Made by a program: the position numbers and the translations under genes. From Candidatus Kuenenia stuttgartensis (GTDB lineage Bacteria; Planctomycetota; Planctomycetia; Planctomycetales; Planctomycetaceae), in assembly GCA_945904015.1 (NCBI GenBank), contig CAMDPK010000018.1, forward strand, positions 1 to 64,000: DNA of 64,000 bases, in the 5' to 3' direction. The notes beneath the pieces are model-generated. The model did not search any database, had not been told where the DNA came from, and saw only the letters and a list, made by a program, of their open reading frames with translations. Positions 8,669-15,405 of the stretch are shown here, one piece after another; position 1 is the stretch's first letter; each line of letters begins with the position of its first letter.

Positions 8669-9148
8669 GGTGAAAGCTCCTGAGAATGGGGTTGAGGACA
8701 ATTCAGTGGGCGGGAGGATATCAACTTGCAAGGCTTGAGAAAAACTGGCGACGAACTGTGGCTTCGATCCAAGACGGAGCGGGTGCCCCGAACTCCACGG
8801 AGATTGAATTCCTCCGAAAACCGTTGTCACTGACAAAATCGGAGAGGACGGAGCGCAGCCGTTGCCGATGAATGCAGTGCTCTGTTGGAGACAGCCACAT
8901 GACCTGAATGAAGCAGATCGCACCTGCCTCAAGGTCAATCACACCATGTGAAAAAGCCGGTCGGCCAACGAGTTCCCAGCCTCAAAGATGGGACATGCCT
9001 GGTTCTCGTCAGTAATTCAGACGGAGGTGCCTAAAAAAACCGCGTGGGTCGAAACCATCCAAGGTACGTGCTTAAGTACGACCGGTTTCCGCTCGTTTCG
9101 CAAAGCGACTCCACCGTCGCAATTCAGTCACGAGAACAGGCACATTGG
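8669..9148. other. Gene-poor stretch, nothing recognised
   Basis: 480 bases between the sugar isomerase-like gene and a plus-strand terminator hairpin. No open frame here has convincing composition or a ribosome-binding site. It probably holds the promoter of the 8668 gene. A plus-strand transcript ending at the hairpin 9149-9182 would have to start in this region. Confidence 0.5.
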
Positions 9149-9182
9149 CCGCGGCTGTCGCAAGACTGACCGCGGTTTTTTT
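9149..9182 (+). terminator. Rho-independent terminator with no gene upstream
   Basis: The outer stem CCGCGG/CCGCGG (9149-9154 with 9170-9175) encloses an inner stem GTC-GCAA-GAC with a GNRA-type loop, and seven T's follow at 9176-9182. On the plus strand this is a textbook intrinsic terminator, yet no plus-strand gene precedes it. Confidence 0.6.
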
Positions 9183-9252
9183 GTAGGTTGGGACTCCGTC
9201 CCGACCGTGAAGAGACGGAGACCCGGCAGGTCGGGACGGAGTCCCAACTTAC
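9183..9252. repeat. GTAG palindromic element, family A (complete copy)
   Basis: The left arm 9183-9206 (GTAGGTTGGGACTCCGTCCC...) pairs with 9229-9252 with one mismatch in 24. The right end reads CTTAC instead of CTAC, and on the minus strand the resulting GTAA supplies the TAA stop of the RraA-like gene (9251-9249). Confidence 0.9.
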
Positions 9253-9983
9253 TTTCCGCTCAGCCGCTTCTCGACCGCCTTGATCATGGCTCCGCATTCG
9301 GAGCGGGCGGCGGTGAAATCCTTCGCGGTGAGGTTCGTGCCCCTGAGGTAATTCAGGATGATCGCCTCGGCGACGGCGACTTCCTGGCAGACGCCGCCGA
9401 CTTCCGAAGCAATCTCGACCGGAATCGAGCAGATGCCATTGCGATCGCCGTGCAGCAGCGCACCGGGATAGACCGTCATGCCGCCGACGGAGACCGGCAC
9501 ATTCAGCGACAGCATGTGGCAATAGCCGTGAGCACAGATCGTCCCGTTCGTGAAGGCCGGGAAGTTCAACGCCTCGACCTGATCGAGGTCGCGGCCCGTG
9601 CCCGACGTGATCAGGCCGGCGGCTCCGAAGGCTTTGTACGTCGAGCACATCACCTCACCAAATGTGGCCGAAGCACACGGCATGTCGAGGTCTTGAAACA
9701 CGACGACCGGCGGGCCAGGAAAGTCGGAGAACGCCTCAAGTTGCTGAGAAATTCCGGAATACGCATCGCCGCCACGCGGTGGTGCCATGCTGCGGAAAGT
9801 GGTCGTCAGCGCGAAACCGACCATCGGCGGCAGCTTCGGGTAGCAGGCCACGATGCTGCCATTCATGTAGCCCAAGTTGCGGGGATAACGATTCCACAAC
9901 TCGACCGCGTTCGCGATCGTTGGAGTGTCGTACTTGGCCAATTCCTTCAAAACTTCCGCCGAAACGCCGGGATACTTCGCCAT
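9249..9983 (-). CDS. RraA-like protein (HMG/CHA aldolase or demethylmenaquinone methyltransferase-like family)
   Basis: 244 residues starting [20 protein letters not shown]. The family core is complete: [22 protein letters not shown], and the signature [17 protein letters not shown] followed by the [13 protein letters not shown] loop. RraA-fold proteins are either RNase E regulators or divalent-metal aldolases acting on 4-hydroxy-4-methyl-2-oxoglutarate-type compounds. The G-x-G-R-D motif holds the Arg and Asp used by the aldolases, so an aldolase-type activity is plausible but not proven. It is monocistronic and flanked by two palindromes. Its stop codon lies in the repeat at 9183-9252. Confidence 0.85.
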   Translation of the reverse strand: MAKYPGVSAEVLKELAKYDTPTIANAVELWNRYPRNLGYMNGSIVACYPKLPPMVGFALTTTFRSMAPPRGGDAYSGISQQLEAFSDFPGPPVVVFQDLDMPCASATFGEVMCSTYKAFGAAGLITSGTGRDLDQVEALNFPAFTNGTICAHGYCHMLSLNVPVSVGGMTVYPGALLHGDRNGICSIPVEIASEVGGVCQEVAVAEAIILNYLRGTNLTAKDFTAARSECGAMIKAVEKRLSGK

Positions 9984-10005
9984 GAGTTGCCTTTCGTGGT
10001 GATTT

Positions 10006-10085
10006 CGTGGGGCAGGTTTTCAACCTGCCTGGGAACAGTCGATGAGATTGCGATGCTGACGGGCAGGTTGAAAACCTGCCCCACG
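10006..10085. repeat. Perfect 24-bp palindrome, family F
   Basis: The left arm 10006-10029 (CGTGGGGCAGGTTTTCAACC...) is a perfect inverted copy of 10062-10085, and each arm contains its own small palindrome (CAGGTTTTCAACCTG). It sits just upstream of the RraA-like gene and in the divergent region with the DUF1569 gene, so it could affect both 5' regions. Confidence 0.88.
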
Positions 10086-10178
10086 GCGGGCGACTATAGC
10101 CCAATCGCCGCTCGCCTTCAAAAGCGGAGCAGGCTCCGCCAGAATGCCGCCGCATCACGGTCATCCACGGAGTCACTC

Positions 10179-10652
10179 ATGTCCGCCCGCCGTACGGTTC
10201 GCTATTCAACGCTGTCTGAAGTCGTTCAAGACGCCGAGCATTTGCTCGGCAACCACCACACCGTTGGGAAATGGTCGTTCGGGCAGAACTGCCAGCATCT
10301 CGCCAAGACGATGAATGCCTCGATCGACGGGTTTGGGTTTCAGGCCCCGTGGTGGGTCAGGTGGTTGGTCGTCCCCGTGATCAAGAATTCCATCCTGATT
10401 AAGCCGATGAAGGCTGGCTTCAACCTGCCGAAAAAAGCGAAATCGCTGCTGCCGGATGATTCGATCACAGCGGAAGAGGGCTTGAGACAACTGAAGGCGG
10501 CGGTCGAGCGACTTTCGCACGAGACACCAACGGCACCGCATCCCGCGTTCGGCGAAATGGCCAGTGAAGAGGTGATGCAATTGCATCTCCGTCACAGTGA
10601 ACTTCACATGAGCTTCATCGTTCCCGGCGAGAACGGTCAGCCGCCCGCGTGA
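10179..10652 (+). CDS. DUF1569 family protein
   Basis: 157 residues from the ATG at 10179 (MSARRTVRYSTLSEVVQDAE). The family features are an N-terminal segment with GKWSFGQNCQHLAKTMNASI, a hydrophobic turn WWVRWLVVPVIKN and a C-terminal HPAFGEMASEEVMQLHLRHS. DUF1569 belongs to the DinB-like four-helix superfamily, in which histidines often bind a metal; H in NCQH and the HLRH pair fit that pattern. The molecular function is not established. The next gene (SufE-like) begins 18 bases after the stop. An open frame extends upstream to 8988 but shows no family similarity. Confidence 0.82.
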   Translation: MSARRTVRYSTLSEVVQDAEHLLGNHHTVGKWSFGQNCQHLAKTMNASIDGFGFQAPWWVRWLVVPVIKNSILIKPMKAGFNLPKKAKSLLPDDSITAEEGLRQLKAAVERLSHETPTAPHPAFGEMASEEVMQLHLRHSELHMSFIVPGENGQPPA

Positions 10653-10669
10653 AGAGGTTCGATCGGTCG

Positions 10670-11095
10670 ATGAAACTTTCCGAATTGATTGCCGACTTCG
10701 AGGGCCTCGACGACGAGGAGAAGCTCGAATTGCTGGTCGAACTGTCCGACGACCTGCCGCCGACGTCGAACGGACGCACTGCCGGTTCACAAGCCGAGGG
10801 TTGTCGAGTCCAGGAGTGCCAGACGCCGGTCTACCTCTGGGTGGACGTGGTCGCGGGCCGAGTGCGACTGGAGGCGGACGTCCCCAAAAAATCACCGACC
10901 GTGCGGGGACTGGTCACTTTGATGGTGCAAGGACTGGCGGACGCCTCGCCGGAAGAGGTGGCTGGTATTCCCGACGACGTGATCGGATATCTCGGCCTGC
11001 AAAAAGCTCTGGGAATGCAGCGGCAGCAAGGGTTTCGGGGCGTGATTGCTCGCATCAAGCGCGAAGTCCGAAAGCTGGCGGACGCGGCAAATTAG
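10670..11095 (+). CDS. sufE: SufE-like cysteine desulfuration protein
   Basis: 141 residues from the ATG at 10670; a GTG at 10649 overlapping the previous stop is an alternative. The fold begins KLSELIADFEGLDDEEKLEL, as in SufE. The sulfur-accepting cysteine lies in CRVQECQTPVYLW (Cys50), matching the family pattern GCQS-x-VWL. SufE takes the persulfide from the cysteine desulfurase SufS and passes it to the SufBCD scaffold in Fe-S cluster assembly in the cytoplasm. No other suf gene is in the window, so it is a solitary copy behind DUF1569. The residue before Cys50 is Glu instead of Gly, a minor departure. Confidence 0.88.
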   Translation: MKLSELIADFEGLDDEEKLELLVELSDDLPPTSNGRTAGSQAEGCRVQECQTPVYLWVDVVAGRVRLEADVPKKSPTVRGLVTLMVQGLADASPEEVAGIPDDVIGYLGLQKALGMQRQQGFRGVIARIKREVRKLADAAN

Positions 11096-11428
11096 TCTGG
11101 CAAAAGCGGTTGTACGCGGGATCTATTCAATTCTGGTGGGGATTCCGAGAACCGATCTTCTCAATCGGAAATCGCCCGATATTCTGTGCCACTCGCGAGG
11201 GGCAGCACCCGTGCGAGCCCCACCGACCGCTGCGACGGTCATGATTCATGCCACCGCTGCCGGTTGCGAAATCCGCATTGGCCCTGCCTTCCGAAGAAAC
11301 CAGAAACCTCCTGCAATCCCGATTTTTTGTTTGACCCGATTCCCTGGGCTGAGTCTGGTAGTCCCGCCTTGTGGCCGGAAACACTCCGCCCCTGATCAAC
11401 CCGCTTGATACGAATGGAGACCCGACGG
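11096..11428. other. Intergenic stretch without a recognisable gene
   Basis: 333 bases between sufE and the DUF309 gene. No convincing open frame. A half-copy resembling the GTAG element of 5080 begins at 11358 (GTAGTCCCGCCTTGTGGCCG). The promoter of the DUF309 gene is presumably here. Confidence 0.45.
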
Positions 11429-12007
11429 ATGCCCGCCGCGACCGCCGAAATTGATGTGATTGAAGTCAAGGTTGTGAAACTCTTGCCCGGCGTTCTGCCG
11501 GCCTACACCTACATTCCTGGATCGTCCACGCCGCACCCGATCCGCCATCCGAGCGGGCACAGCTACGGTCGCAAGAACCGTTCGGTGAAGCCGCTGTCCG
11601 CCGAGAACTGGCAAGAGAACCGCAGCTTCCTGCTGGCCGTCGATCTCTTCAATCACGGCTACTACTGGGAAGCTCACGAAGAGTGGGATCGCCTGCTGCG
11701 AGCGTCCGGCAATGAGTCGATCGTCGGCCGATTCCTCAAGGGACTCGTCAAGATGGCGGCCGCCGGAGTGAAGGTCCGCGAACACAGCATCCACGGCGTA
11801 CGTCGTCATGCCGCCTCGGCTGGCGAAGTCTTCGCCGACGTCGCGGCCGAGACCGATGACGAACGCTTCTGCGGACTCGAACTGACACACCTGCAATTCG
11901 CCGCCGACCGCGCCGCGCAACTCGCTTACAAGGAGCGTCACGCTGCTGGCAAAGCGGTTCGCGTATTCCCGTTCTCGCTCGAGCCGCATCCGCTGCCGTT
12001 CGCGTAG
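11429..12007 (+). CDS. DUF309 family protein
   Basis: 192 residues from the ATG at 11429, which has GGAG nine bases upstream; ATG 11414 and TTG 11405 are in-frame alternatives. The diagnostic DUF309 motif is present: [20 protein letters not shown], followed by [19 protein letters not shown]. Family members are all-helical proteins of unknown role with conserved acidic and histidine residues in the EAHEEWD segment, seen in bacteria, archaea and plastids. This copy has about 60 extra N-terminal residues. The TAG stop is followed by a good terminator. Confidence 0.85.
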   Translation: MPAATAEIDVIEVKVVKLLPGVLPAYTYIPGSSTPHPIRHPSGHSYGRKNRSVKPLSAENWQENRSFLLAVDLFNHGYYWEAHEEWDRLLRASGNESIVGRFLKGLVKMAAAGVKVREHSIHGVRRHAASAGEVFADVAAETDDERFCGLELTHLQFAADRAAQLAYKERHAAGKAVRVFPFSLEPHPLPFA

Positions 12008-12031
12008 TTGTTCGTTGATCGTCAATTTCAT

Positions 12032-12062
12032 GAGCCGTACGCCGTTCGCGTGCGGCTCTTTT
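12032..12062 (+). terminator. Rho-independent terminator after the DUF309 gene
   Basis: The stem GAGCCGTACGC/GCGTGCGGCTC (11 pairs with one G-T) has a five-base loop and is followed by TTTT. It lies 25 bases after the DUF309 stop and touches the convergent DUF1080 gene's stop codon. Confidence 0.7.
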
Positions 12063-12754
12063 CATTTCAGCGGCAGCAGTTTGATGTTCTTGTACCAGCA
12101 GTCGCTGCCGTGGTCTTGCAGTCCGATGTGGCCATGACGTGGGTGAGTCTTGTAGGCCACGTCGAACTTGTGAGCCGAGCCATCCGAGCGTTTGTTCTTT
12201 TCGGGCCACTCGTCGAAGTTCATTCGTGAGACCTGTTCGCCATTGACTTCAACGACGAGCAAATTGCGATCGCTGGTGATGACGATGTGGTTCCATTCGC
12301 CCGCGGGTTTCATCGCATTCTTGGTCGGTTTGACGAGATCGTAGATCGCGCCGGTGTCGTGGAAGTCGGCCGTCTTTGTGTCGTCGATGGCGATCTCGAT
12401 GCCGTTAAAACCAACATCCTTGCCGGGCCGAGGCATCAGCGGAAACGTCCGCACGAAAATTCCGCTGTTGCACTTGGGGCTGATCTTGAAGTCGAGCGAC
12501 AGCTTGTAGTTTTCCCAAGCCTTCTCCGACGTGAGCATGTAGTCGCACGGATGCGGGTTGAGGCTGCCGTCCTGAACGTGCTTGTCCGGCAGCGGCTTTT
12601 CTTTGGGCGACATCCAACCCTTCATCGTCTGACCGTCGAAGAGCAGTAGCCAGCCGTCCTTTTTTTCTTGGTCAGTCAGCGTGTTATCGGCCGCGAAAGC
12701 CCATGCAGACGCGAACATCAGGATGACAACAGCGAGCAGCGTTGAGCGATTCAT
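12062..12754 (-). CDS. Secreted DUF1080 protein (3-keto-disaccharide hydrolase family)
   Basis: 230 residues. The start ATG (12754-12752) overlaps the TGA of the upstream oxidoreductase gene as ATGA, which implies translational coupling. The signal peptide is MNRSTLLAVVILMFASAWAF. Family motifs are GWLLLFDGQTMKGW near residue 35, YKLSLDFKISPKCNSGIFVR and GHIGLQDHGSDCWYKNIKL, defining a concanavalin-like beta-sandwich. Characterised relatives hydrolyse 3-keto-glycosides made by Gfo/Idh-type glycoside oxidoreductases, which fits its coupling to the next gene. This pairing is common in Planctomycetes and Bacteroidetes. Confidence 0.9.
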   Translation of the reverse strand: MNRSTLLAVVILMFASAWAFAADNTLTDQEKKDGWLLLFDGQTMKGWMSPKEKPLPDKHVQDGSLNPHPCDYMLTSEKAWENYKLSLDFKISPKCNSGIFVRTFPLMPRPGKDVGFNGIEIAIDDTKTADFHDTGAIYDLVKPTKNAMKPAGEWNHIVITSDRNLLVVEVNGEQVSRMNFDEWPEKNKRSDGSAHKFDVAYKTHPRHGHIGLQDHGSDCWYKNIKLLPLK

Positions 12755-14127
12755 AGTGTCCAACCTTTGCGGTAGTCGATGTGAATGAACTCATTGACGT
12801 TCGGAGCATTCTTGACCTTCAGATTCTGGCTGTCCCATTCGAGCCGCGTGCCGGGACTGCGCATCGAGAGAACTCCGAGCAGCACCGTTTCAGTCATCGG
12901 GCCGGAGTAGTTGAAGTTGTCGACTGGCGGTTTGCCTCCTTTGCAGGCTTGATACCACTCCTCGTAGTGGCCGGGTGAGCGATCCATCGTCTTCGGCACG
13001 GCCTTGCCTTGTTCCTGCGACTCGGCCGGCAGAAGTTGAGGCATCCCGCCGTGCGAGCCGTGATACATCTTTCCCTTGCTGCCGACGTAGAGCACTCCGT
13101 TGCTTGGCAGTCGTTGGCCGCCCGTCATCTCGGTCGGAGTCGGTGGCATCAAGCCCCCCTCGTACCAGGTCATGGTCACCGGAGGCAGCTTCTTGCCAGA
13201 GTGCTCCCGTGCCGGGAATTGGTATGTGACGAGCGCGGAGATCGGGAACATCTCAAAGTTGAGTTTGTTGTCCGGCAAGAGCGTGCCATCGTGAGTCGTC
13301 GTCGATTCGACGGACGTTGGTGCTCCGAGATTCAACGCCCACACCGGATGGTCGATGATATGGCAGCCCATGTCGCCGAGTGCTCCAGTGCCGAAGTCCC
13401 ACCAGCCGCGCCATGCGAACGGCGCGTAGGCTGAGTGATACGGCCGCTCTTTGACCGGCCCCAGCCACAGATCCCAGTCGAGCGTGGCAGGGCAGGGGGG
13501 TGTATCGGTTGGCCGTCCGAGGCCTTGTTTCCACAAGCGGCCCGCGCGGTCGGACCAGACATGAACCTCGTGGACGTCGCCGATCACACCGGCTTGAATC
13601 CACTCGTTCGTCAGCCGCGAGCCTTCGCTGGCGTGGCCTTGATTACCCATCGACGTGACGACCTTCGCCGCGCGAGCCGCTTTGGTCAGCTCGCGGCATT
13701 CGTGCAGGGTGTGCGTCAGCGGCTTCTGCACGTAGACGTGTTTGCCCGCCTTGATCGCGGCCATCGCGGCGACGGCGTGAATGTGGTCGGGCGTCCCGAC
13801 CGTGACCGCGTCGATGTTCTTGGCCTCCTTGTCGATCATCTGGCGAAAATCTTTGTACCGCGTCGCCTTCGGATGCGCATTGAACGTCCCGGCCCCACGA
13901 GCGTCATCGACATCGCACAACGCGACGAAGTTTGCTCCGAGCTTCGTGATCGTCGCGATGTCACCGCCTCCCATGCCGCCGCAGCCGATCCCAGCGACGT
14001 TCAGCCGTTCGCTCGGCGGAGTCTGGCCCTGACCGCCGAGAACGTGTCGCGGGATGATCGTGAAGCTGAAGGCGGATGCGGCGCTAGTCGCCAGAAACGC
14101 CCGACGCGAAGTCATTGATTTGGTCAT
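12751..14127 (-). CDS. Tat-exported Gfo/Idh/MocA family oxidoreductase
   Basis: 458 residues from the ATG at 14127 (AGGAG six bases upstream). The twin-arginine signal reads SRRAFLATSAASAFSF. The NAD(P)-binding Rossmann motif is LNVAGIGCGGMGGGDIAT, and the family's catalytic EKP is replaced by QKP in KHVYVQKPLTHTLHECREL. The C-terminal part carries the usual planctomycete segment WDLWLGPVKERPYHSAYAPF and GCHIIDHPVWAL. The likely reaction is oxidation of a sugar or glycoside to its 3-keto form in the periplasm, the DUF1080 partner then cleaving the product. The substrate is unknown. Confidence 0.9.
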   Translation of the reverse strand: MTKSMTSRRAFLATSAASAFSFTIIPRHVLGGQGQTPPSERLNVAGIGCGGMGGGDIATITKLGANFVALCDVDDARGAGTFNAHPKATRYKDFRQMIDKEAKNIDAVTVGTPDHIHAVAAMAAIKAGKHVYVQKPLTHTLHECRELTKAARAAKVVTSMGNQGHASEGSRLTNEWIQAGVIGDVHEVHVWSDRAGRLWKQGLGRPTDTPPCPATLDWDLWLGPVKERPYHSAYAPFAWRGWWDFGTGALGDMGCHIIDHPVWALNLGAPTSVESTTTHDGTLLPDNKLNFEMFPISALVTYQFPAREHSGKKLPPVTMTWYEGGLMPPTPTEMTGGQRLPSNGVLYVGSKGKMYHGSHGGMPQLLPAESQEQGKAVPKTMDRSPGHYEEWYQACKGGKPPVDNFNYSGPMTETVLLGVLSMRSPGTRLEWDSQNLKVKNAPNVNEFIHIDYRKGWTL

Positions 14128-14168
14128 GGCTGCTCCTGCATGGAAAGAGGATTTTGCGGGACGACGAT

Positions 14169-15341
14169 TCAATCGTAGAGGCGGCAAGTTGCCGTGCGGT
14201 TCCACCACGCCGCTTCATCGAGCGTGGCCAGAGTTGCGATGTCTGTCGGTGACAACGGCGTGTCCGAGGCCATTCGTTCTCGCAATCGAGCTGATCCAAA
14301 CAAAATGTCGATCGGCATTTTGTTCTGCTCGTACTCGTACGGGGGTGACAGCCATGCGAACTCGCGGGGGTGGAGTTTACGAACTACGACCAACAGAGCC
14401 AGCGTCGTGGTGACGGATCGCACGGCTTGCGGTTCTGTGATGTGCAGTGCGAGGCCGCCGCAACTTTGGCCGCGCCACTTGTCGAATGTCGGCACGAACC
14501 GAATTGGGCGGAGCTTCAATCCCGGCAACTCGAACGTGGCAAGTTCACGCACGGTTTGATGAGGATCGAGAAATGGAGCGCCGACCACCTCGAAGGGCAG
14601 CGTCGTGCCGCGTCCTTCGGAAAGACAGGTTCCTTCAAGCAGCACTTGTCCCGGATACAACAGGGTCGATTCGATGCGCGGCATGTTTGGCGACGGAGCG
14701 ACCCAGGCTCGCCCCGTCTCCGCGAAAAGCATCTCGCGTCGCCAACCGGACATCGCCACCACATGCAGGTCGGCACCGATTTGTAGCTCGTGATTCAGGA
14801 GCCGCGCGAGTTCGCCGAGCGTCAATCCATGCCGCAATGGAATCGACGCGCCACCGACAAAGCTCTGAAAGCCCGACTCCAGCAGCGGTCCTTCCGCAAC
14901 GACGCCTCCCAGCGGATTCGGTCGATCCAGCACGACGACCGGAATCTTCGCTGCGGCGCAGGCCCGCAGCGCGTTGAGCATCGTCCAGGCGAAGGTGTAG
15001 ACCCGAGTGCCAACATCCTGCAGGTCGATGACCAGGCAGTCGATCTCGCGCAGCATGTCATCGGTCGGCTGTCGTGTCTCGCTGTAGAGACTGTAGACCG
15101 TCACGCCGAGCGGCTCATAGCGGCCGTGAGGCGATTCGATCATGTTGGCCTGCTGCTCACCCCACAGCCCGTGCTGCGGCGAAAAGATCGCCTTGAGCTG
15201 TCCCGGGAATCGCACGGCGAGCACATCGCAGGAGTAACGGAACTCCTCGTCCACCGACGCCTGATTCATCAACAATCCGAACCGCGCACCGCGAAGCATG
15301 TTGGGCGGATTGTCGAGGCAAACTTCCAGGCCGATCCGCAC
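14169..15341 (-). CDS. NamZ-like exo-beta-N-acetylmuramidase (DUF1343), cytosolic copy
   Basis: 390 residues from the GTG at 15341-15339, chosen because GAGGG lies seven bases upstream and the family begins here; the frame runs further up through a repeat. DUF1343 motifs are complete: FGLLMNQASV, IFSPQHGLWGEQ, VIDLQDVGTRVYTFAWTM, VVVLDRPNPLGG, LRHGLTLGELARL and VAPSPNMPRIES. DUF1343 is the NamZ family (GH171); the Bacillus subtilis enzyme removes terminal MurNAc residues from peptidoglycan chains. No signal peptide is visible, so this copy is predicted to act in the cytoplasm, unlike the secreted fusion upstream. It lies downstream of that fusion on the same strand. Confidence 0.88.
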   Translation of the reverse strand: MRIGLEVCLDNPPNMLRGARFGLLMNQASVDEEFRYSCDVLAVRFPGQLKAIFSPQHGLWGEQQANMIESPHGRYEPLGVTVYSLYSETRQPTDDMLREIDCLVIDLQDVGTRVYTFAWTMLNALRACAAAKIPVVVLDRPNPLGGVVAEGPLLESGFQSFVGGASIPLRHGLTLGELARLLNHELQIGADLHVVAMSGWRREMLFAETGRAWVAPSPNMPRIESTLLYPGQVLLEGTCLSEGRGTTLPFEVVGAPFLDPHQTVRELATFELPGLKLRPIRFVPTFDKWRGQSCGGLALHITEPQAVRSVTTTLALLVVVRKLHPREFAWLSPPYEYEQNKMPIDILFGSARLRERMASDTPLSPTDIATLATLDEAAWWNRTATCRLYD

Positions 15342-15370
15342 GATCAAACCCTCGAAATCATTTTTGCTGG

Positions 15371-15398
15371 CTTCGTGCCTTTGTGTCTTTGTGGTGAA
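15371..15398. repeat. Interspersed repeat of the TTCACCACAAAGACACAAAG type
   Basis: The minus strand reads TTCACCACAAAGACACAAAG followed by GCACGAAG, in the 64-base spacer between the two DUF1343 genes. From memory, sequences of this kind recur as boilerplate spacer repeats in many environmental bacterial genomes. It is a single, non-palindromic unit here. Confidence 0.5.
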
Positions 15399-15405
15399 CT
15401 TCCAA

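Noticed and set aside
8988-10178. N-terminal extension of the DUF1569 frame
   Set aside because: It runs antisense to the RraA-like gene and through two palindromes; family similarity begins only at 10179.
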